Source: 4572-13 sp964594065 (GTDB lineage: Bacteria > Planctomycetota > Phycisphaerae > Sedimentisphaerales > Anaerohalosphaeraceae). Taken from it: a stretch of 29,603 nt of DNA. The notes under the pieces are model-generated. The model saw nothing but the letters and a program-made list of their open reading frames with translations, had not been told where the DNA came from and did not search any database. How positions within the stretch are numbered: position 1 is the stretch's first letter; each line of letters opens with the position of its first letter. Positions 25,349-29,603 of this stretch are shown here, piece after piece. The stretch covers positions 1-29,603 of the forward strand of contig CAZQKX010000046.1 of assembly GCA_964594065.1 (NCBI GenBank). The letters are read 5' to 3'. The translations under genes and the position numbers were made by a program.

Positions 25349-28009
25349 AATCCTTCCGACAACGATAAATGTGAGCAGTGTGGGGCGTTAATTTCCTCGG
25401 GATCAACCGAAAAACTCTGCCCGGCCTGCCTGATGTCAGGTGCTCTGGAATCCCCCATCGGCGAGGCTGAAACTGCCTCACTGACGTCGGGCGGATCAAT
25501 CTTGCGTTACGAATATTCGGACTTACCTTGCGAGTTTGGCAGTTACCGGTTGCTTGGATTGCTTGGTCGTGGCGGTATGGGGACCGTTTATGAAGCCGAA
25601 CAGATCACTACCGGACGTCGCGTTGCCCTGAAAATGTTAGGGCAACAATTGGATTCCCCGAACTTACGGAAACGGTTTCTCCGTGAAGGCCGTCTGGCAG
25701 CAAGTGTCAACCATCCCAATAGCCTCTATGTTTTTGGCAGTGAGGAAATTGAGGGTCTCCCGGTTATTACGATGGAGATCGCCGGCAGTGGAACACTCAA
25801 GGATATATTAAAGAAAAAGGGTCCCTTGGAAGTGACGGAGGCGGTCGATGCGATCCTTGACGTCATCTCTGGTTTGGAATCTGCCTTTGTTGGCGGAGTG
25901 CTTCACCGGGATATAAAACCTTCCAACTGCTTTGTCAATCCGGATGGCTCGGTAAAAGTGGGAGACTTCGGTCTTTCGGTCTCCACTCTGGATAGAACGG
26001 ATACTTTTGTAACGGCTCACGGTAAGATTATGGGCACACCAGCTTATTCATCTCCCGAACAATTGCGTGGCGATGCACTGGACGTGCGTGCTGATATCTA
26101 CTCGGTTGGGGCAACGCTTTTTACTCTGCTGACCAACGAGGCACCCTTTGATGGCGAAAACGTGATACAGGTTGTTGCCAACGCTGTCAACCAAAAACCA
26201 AAACCTCTTACCGAGCTGCGAAAAGATATACCCACTGAACTTGCCCGGGTGATAACCCGGTGCCTGGCCAAAGAACCGGAAGGACGCTATCCTGACTACG
26301 CGGCTTTGCGTAACGCACTGTTGCCGTTTAGCTCCAAAGAACCGGAGCCTGCATCGATGAAGATCCGCGTGTCAACCGGCTGGGTCGATTACTTAATCGC
26401 TTTCTTTATTCCTTACGTGACACTCATGATCCTTGTGGGCCCGGAGAAATTACTTATTGAGCCTCTTGTCGAACGTACTCTGTATTCGGCGAGATATCAT
26501 CTTATATTACTGGGCTTCGGTTTTCTTTACTTCAGTATCGTCGAGGGAATCTGGGGTGCCGGTCTGGGCAAATGCCTCAAGGGCTTGCGTGTGGTCCGCA
26601 AAGACGACCGCCCGCCCGGCATCGCACGCGCACTGCTGAGAATCCTCGTTCCCATTGGTTGTATTGAAGCCTTTAGAGTCCCAATCATGATGGCAACGGC
26701 TTCCGGTACCGGGTGGACCGGTTTTCAAACTGCGATGTTGATCGTTACTGCCAACGTCTCCGCCTGGATCCCGATTTTATTGACATTAGTTGCTCGACGA
26801 GAAAACGGTTTCGCAACTGTTTGGGATATCGTCAGCGGGACACGGGTGATCATCAAACCCAAAGGCATCGTGCGTCCGTCAATCACACCCGTAACCAAGT
26901 CGGAAATGCCTGATAAGGGTGCGGTTTCGATGGGACCGTATCATGTGAATAAAGAGCTGGTTCCGGGCCAATGGATTGTCGCCACCGATCCCGTACTGCG
27001 TCGACAGGTCTGGTTGCTGCGGCGAACCTCTTTAGAGCTTGGCCTTGCCCGAAAGGAACTTGCCCGGCATAGCCGCCTGCGCTGGCTGCAAAAAGTTGAA
27101 ACATCTGAAGCAATCTGGGATGCTTTTGAAGCGACGGAAGGAGTACCGTTTTCCAGCTTGCTACAAGACGGAAAACGTCTGCCCTGGTCAAACTTGCGCC
27201 ATTGGCTCCACGATATTTCAATGGAACTATGGGATTCGACAGGAGATAAAACCCTGCCCGGCGAACTTAGCCTTGATCATATCTGGATTGCGACACAAGG
27301 TTACGCCATCCTGCTCGATAAACCATGGCCCAATGTTGAAACAAAAGCCGAGTACATCTCTATTGAGGACTTTGCGGGTCAACAGCGATTCCTGAATGCG
27401 ATCGCTGAATGCGTGGATTCAACCTTTCTTCCTCTCCATGTAAGGGGTGTGTTAGCCAATCTTAATGACGGAAAGTTCGAGAAACTTAGCTTCCTGACCG
27501 GGATTCTGTATGGACTTCTGGACAAACCTGCTGATGTGAGTAAAGGGGTTCGGGCCGGGGCTATTTTCATGATGCCTGTCTATGTATCGATCATGGTTTT
27601 TGTCGCAACCTACCCAAGGGAAGGGAGCCACGTGTGGTGGCAGTCTTTGGGGTGGGCCGCCATTACTTCGGCTATGTTGGTATTAGGTGTCATCGCCCTG
27701 ATTCAGCTTATTGAACTGCCGTTTAAGACTATTGCCAGTCATGACATTTTTAGATTGGCAGTGATTAACGCGAAAGGTCAGCGTGCCAGTCGGTCATTAC
27801 TGTATATTCGTTGGGCGATCGTTTGGCTTCCATTGTTTGTTCCAGTCCTGTTGGCAGTTTTGTTGTACTATCGGGGAGAGCAGACTATCGCCTTCATCTT
27901 AGCAGTCACACTCTTTGTCCTTTGGATCAGTGCGGCGATCTGCGCCGTTCTTCGTCCCAATCGAGGTCTCCATGACCGACTGGCAGGCACTTGGGTCGTT
28001 CGGTCGTGA
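25346..28009 (+). CDS. Membrane Ser/Thr kinase: zinc ribbon, kinase, RDD, pseudokinase, RDD
   Basis: 887 residues from the ATG at 25346 (TTGGAGA seven bases upstream; the frame is open from a GTG at 25316). A CEQCG...CPACL zinc-ribbon-like motif opens the protein. The kinase domain (about 68-330) is complete: LLGRGGMGTVYEAE glycine loop, VALKML with Lys about 96, LHRDIKPSNC with Asp about 189, GDFGLSV with Asp about 207, and GTPAYSSPEQL. A hydrophobic RDD-like domain follows at about 345-500 (DYLIAFFIPYVTLMILV, GLGKCLKGLRVVRKDDRPPG). Residues about 530-660 resemble a second, degenerate kinase: VWLLRR in the lysine region, a hinge-like AFEATEGVPFSSLL, and LSLDHIWIATQGYAILLD in place of HRD and DFG. 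A second RDD-like domain ends the protein (about 745-887). Likely membrane-bound, signalling to the ECF sigma factor; this pairing is inferred from context. Confidence 0.9.
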   Translation: MNPSDNDKCEQCGALISSGSTEKLCPACLMSGALESPIGEAETASLTSGGSILRYEYSDLPCEFGSYRLLGLLGRGGMGTVYEAEQITTGRRVALKMLGQQLDSPNLRKRFLREGRLAASVNHPNSLYVFGSEEIEGLPVITMEIAGSGTLKDILKKKGPLEVTEAVDAILDVISGLESAFVGGVLHRDIKPSNCFVNPDGSVKVGDFGLSVSTLDRTDTFVTAHGKIMGTPAYSSPEQLRGDALDVRADIYSVGATLFTLLTNEAPFDGENVIQVVANAVNQKPKPLTELRKDIPTELARVITRCLAKEPEGRYPDYAALRNALLPFSSKEPEPASMKIRVSTGWVDYLIAFFIPYVTLMILVGPEKLLIEPLVERTLYSARYHLILLGFGFLYFSIVEGIWGAGLGKCLKGLRVVRKDDRPPGIARALLRILVPIGCIEAFRVPIMMATASGTGWTGFQTAMLIVTANVSAWIPILLTLVARRENGFATVWDIVSGTRVIIKPKGIVRPSITPVTKSEMPDKGAVSMGPYHVNKELVPGQWIVATDPVLRRQVWLLRRTSLELGLARKELARHSRLRWLQKVETSEAIWDAFEATEGVPFSSLLQDGKRLPWSNLRHWLHDISMELWDSTGDKTLPGELSLDHIWIATQGYAILLDKPWPNVETKAEYISIEDFAGQQRFLNAIAECVDSTFLPLHVRGVLANLNDGKFEKLSFLTGILYGLLDKPADVSKGVRAGAIFMMPVYVSIMVFVATYPREGSHVWWQSLGWAAITSAMLVLGVIALIQLIELPFKTIASHDIFRLAVINAKGQRASRSLLYIRWAIVWLPLFVPVLLAVLLYYRGEQTIAFILAVTLFVLWISAAICAVLRPNRGLHDRLAGTWVVRS

Positions 28010-28028
28010 ATCGGGTGTTTGGGATGGC

Positions 28029-28056
28029 TTGACAAATAAATTAAATGATTTATAGT
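28029..28056 (+). promoter_or_regulatory. Strong sigma70-type promoter for the URO-D-like gene
   Basis: A consensus TTGACA (28029-28034), 16 bp, then TATAGT (28051-28056, 5 of 6). Transcription would start near 28063, leaving a leader of about 160 nt before the start at 28227. An unused AAAGGAGA (near 28088-28095) lies in the leader. Confidence 0.6.
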
Positions 28057-28134
28057 AAAGTATATCCCAACGAAAAATCAGTACAATAAAGGAGACTGCT
28101 ATCCGTTAGGTTGCAGGACGAGGTGTTTTGGTTA

Positions 28135-28188
28135 ATGGTGACAAAATTGTATCGAAACAAAAATACTAATGTATCTCAATACTTTTGA
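28135..28188 (+). other. Possible 17-codon leader ORF
   Basis: MVTKLYRNKNTNVSQYF, with GAGG 11 bases upstream, ends 38 bp before the start of the URO-D-like gene. It has no attenuator-like codon run. It may be chance and is listed only because the leader is long. Confidence 0.2.
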
Positions 28189-28226
28189 ATACGGGCATGG
28201 TTTATACAGGCAAGGATTTTTACACA

Positions 28227-29291
28227 ATGGAAAACCTATCGAATGACATCCACATGACAAAACAGCAGAGTTGTAGATATGAGGAATTGTATGACGGGTA
28301 TCGTCGATTTTATTCTGACCCTGATAATGCAACCCCAAAGATCATTGTCCATGTCCCTTGTGCCAGTTTCCCCTCGTGGCAGGAGCAGTTGACAGATCCT
28401 CTTGTAATGTTAAAAGCCCAGTTGGACCAGATTAAGATGCACATGGAAGTGGGTGATGATTGTGTCCCCGCAGTTCGTGTCAATTTTGGAACGGCCCAGG
28501 TTGCGGCGGCGTTCGGATGTGAGTTTGCTTTTCCGGAGAATAGTTTACCCGCTGCCGGGACGCATATCCTTGAAAAAGCCGAAGATGTTTACCATCTGCA
28601 GAAACCGTCTCTTGATGCAGGCTGGTATGGGAAGTTGAAAGAGTGGACGTTGCTGTGGCGTGAAAACCTTCCCAAAGGTGTTCATATTCAGCATCCCGAT
28701 ATACAAAGCCCGTTTAATACCGCTCATCTTATTCGCGGCAATGACATCTTATTAGACTTCTATGACAACCCGGATGCCGTCAGTGCATTGCTGGGAATGG
28801 TGGCCGACTATATGATCGACCTGGTGCCGGAAGTCAAATCATGGACAGGCGATAACAACGGATGGTTTTTTGACTGGGGAGCCATGTGGAAGGGCACCGC
28901 ACGAATTAGCAACTGCACCTCCGACCTGATCGGCCCTGACTTTTATCTGAAATATGTTCTGCCGCACGACTTACGCTTACTGCAACGTATTGGCGGCGGG
29001 CGTATGCATTGTTGTGCTTCATCCGGAGAAGTTATTGAGGCTTTCCTGAAAAACGCAGAGATTACAGGGTTGGATTGTGATGCAGGTCTCCACGATCTGT
29101 GGCATTTGTCCGAAATCGCTCCGGCTAATGTCCCGCTGATCATTGAAAATTATGGACATGCTTTTCCGCAAACAGATCGGCTTTTAAAAGGCCACTGGCC
29201 CAAAAAGCGAAATATTACTTTAATTACTCAGGCAGAGAACATATCTTGCGCAAAACAATTGCTTGCAGACTTACGAAATTCTATTCCTTAA
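28227..29291 (+). CDS. Uroporphyrinogen-decarboxylase-like protein, probable zinc methyltransferase type
   Basis: 354 residues from the ATG at 28227 (AAGGA ten bases upstream); the open frame extends to a TTG at 28185. The overall pattern is that of URO-D/MtaA TIM barrels: VGDDCVPAVRVNFGTAQVAAAFG, HIQHPDIQSPFNTAHLIRGNDILLDFYDNPD, FDWGAMWKGTARISNCTSDLIGPDFYLKYVLPHDLRL, then GGGRMHCCASSGEVIEAF. His about 261, Cys about 263 and a late Cys about 341 (ENISCAKQ) give an H-x-C...C arrangement like the zinc site of MtaA-type methyltransferases, which activates a thiol. The true uroporphyrinogen enzyme lacks this site. A role in heme synthesis is therefore unlikely; methyl transfer to or from a corrinoid or thiol is possible. 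No corrinoid protein lies beside it. It has its own promoter. Confidence 0.75.
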   Translation: MENLSNDIHMTKQQSCRYEELYDGYRRFYSDPDNATPKIIVHVPCASFPSWQEQLTDPLVMLKAQLDQIKMHMEVGDDCVPAVRVNFGTAQVAAAFGCEFAFPENSLPAAGTHILEKAEDVYHLQKPSLDAGWYGKLKEWTLLWRENLPKGVHIQHPDIQSPFNTAHLIRGNDILLDFYDNPDAVSALLGMVADYMIDLVPEVKSWTGDNNGWFFDWGAMWKGTARISNCTSDLIGPDFYLKYVLPHDLRLLQRIGGGRMHCCASSGEVIEAFLKNAEITGLDCDAGLHDLWHLSEIAPANVPLIIENYGHAFPQTDRLLKGHWPKKRNITLITQAENISCAKQLLADLRNSIP

Positions 29292-29371
29292 AATAGGATT
29301 TAGATAGGGACGGACATTGATTGATCTTGATAAATGGAAGGATCGTATTTTGAAAAGGTAAATGTTTATAG

Positions 29372-29524
29372 CGTTCATTTCTTTGGCGGGTATTTTTCCT
29401 CTTCAAAGTTGCTGTTGATATTAGCAGTACCGGTATGGTCAAACTGGTTACTACAATTGGACACGACAACCAGAATGCTGACCCTGTCGCATGGGGCAGG
29501 GCGAGATTTGAGATAATAAAGTAA
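29372..29524 (+). pseudogene. Remnant of a carbohydrate-binding (NPCBM-like) domain
   Basis: After an in-frame stop at 29369, the + frame reads FKVAVDISSTGMVKLVTTIG, then HDNQNADPVAWGRARFEIIK and TAA. This fits the last strands of an NPCBM-type module (VDVSG...L.L.V...DH..W..AR). There is no start codon or domain front in this frame. In the next frame, an ATG at 29363 encodes MFIAFISLAGIFPLQSC, which looks like a signal peptide and stops at once. The two pieces suggest a secreted protein collapsed by deletion and frameshift. The rest of 29292-29603 shows nothing else I can name. Confidence 0.45.
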
Positions 29525-29603
29525 CCGTTTTTTCTGACGAACAAATACTTGAGGCCTCTGAAAAACCCTCATTTTAGTTTACTTTTTAAAGACATTACTC
29601 GGT

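Noticed and set aside
1..29603. CRISPR arrays, tRNA/rRNA genes, transposases
   Set aside because: None was recognised. The only multi-copy elements are the pilin spacers and the sigma-end repeats, which are not spaced like CRISPR units.

Overview
The window looks like a chromosomal piece of a marine or sediment planctomycete of the Phycisphaerae/Sedimentisphaerales type. This is an inference from gene content, not from a marker gene. Supporting signs are a PEP-CTERM tail, very large secreted proteins built from LamG, Calx-beta-like and lamin-tail modules and ending in dockerin-like half repeats, prepilin-like proteins with an FTLIELL cleavage site, formylglycine sulfatases, and an ECF sigma factor next to a Ser/Thr kinase carrying RDD membrane domains. 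Every convincing gene is on the + strand.

Layout. (1) 1-5064: tail of a PEP-CTERM protein, a strong hairpin terminator, then two secreted LamG/Calx-beta proteins 45 bp apart, closed by hairpins. (2) 5294-11827: a 2177-residue secreted CotH-type kinase protein with an internal dockerin-like pair and five lamin-tail-like repeats. (3) 11899-14977: three tandem prepilin-like genes, each followed by a copy of the same 130-150 bp spacer. (4) 14978-19288: a secreted right-handed beta-helix protein, possibly a glycosidase or lyase, with a partial LamG domain embedded in its N-terminal region. (5) 19556-22677: two type I sulfatases, one with a Tat-lipoprotein signal and one with a Sec-lipoprotein signal. 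(6) 22678-23101: a gene-poor gap with a start-less ORF. (7) 23102-28009: ECF sigma factor, membrane acyltransferase, and kinase-RDD-pseudokinase-RDD protein. The acyltransferase is bracketed by direct copies of the sigma 3' end plus leader. (8) 28029-29603: a good sigma70-type promoter, a URO-D/methyltransferase-like protein, and a decayed carbohydrate-binding-module remnant.

Working model (inference). Regions 1-5 form a surface and extracellular polysaccharide toolkit: LamG and beta-helix proteins bind or cut sulfated glycans, the sulfatases desulfate them, the prepilin-like proteins may form surface or secretion structures, and the CotH protein could phosphorylate exported neighbours. Region 7 is a regulatory module of the kind in which a membrane kinase controls an ECF factor. 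It appears to have been rearranged by duplication and insertion.

Most unusual points: the acyltransferase wedged between sigma factor and kinase with a sigma-factor relic; the pilin-spacer triplication with a conserved in-frame micro-ORF right after each stop; the partial LamG inserted into the beta-helix protein; and the degenerate second kinase half. All domain names come from reading motifs by eye. No database search was possible.
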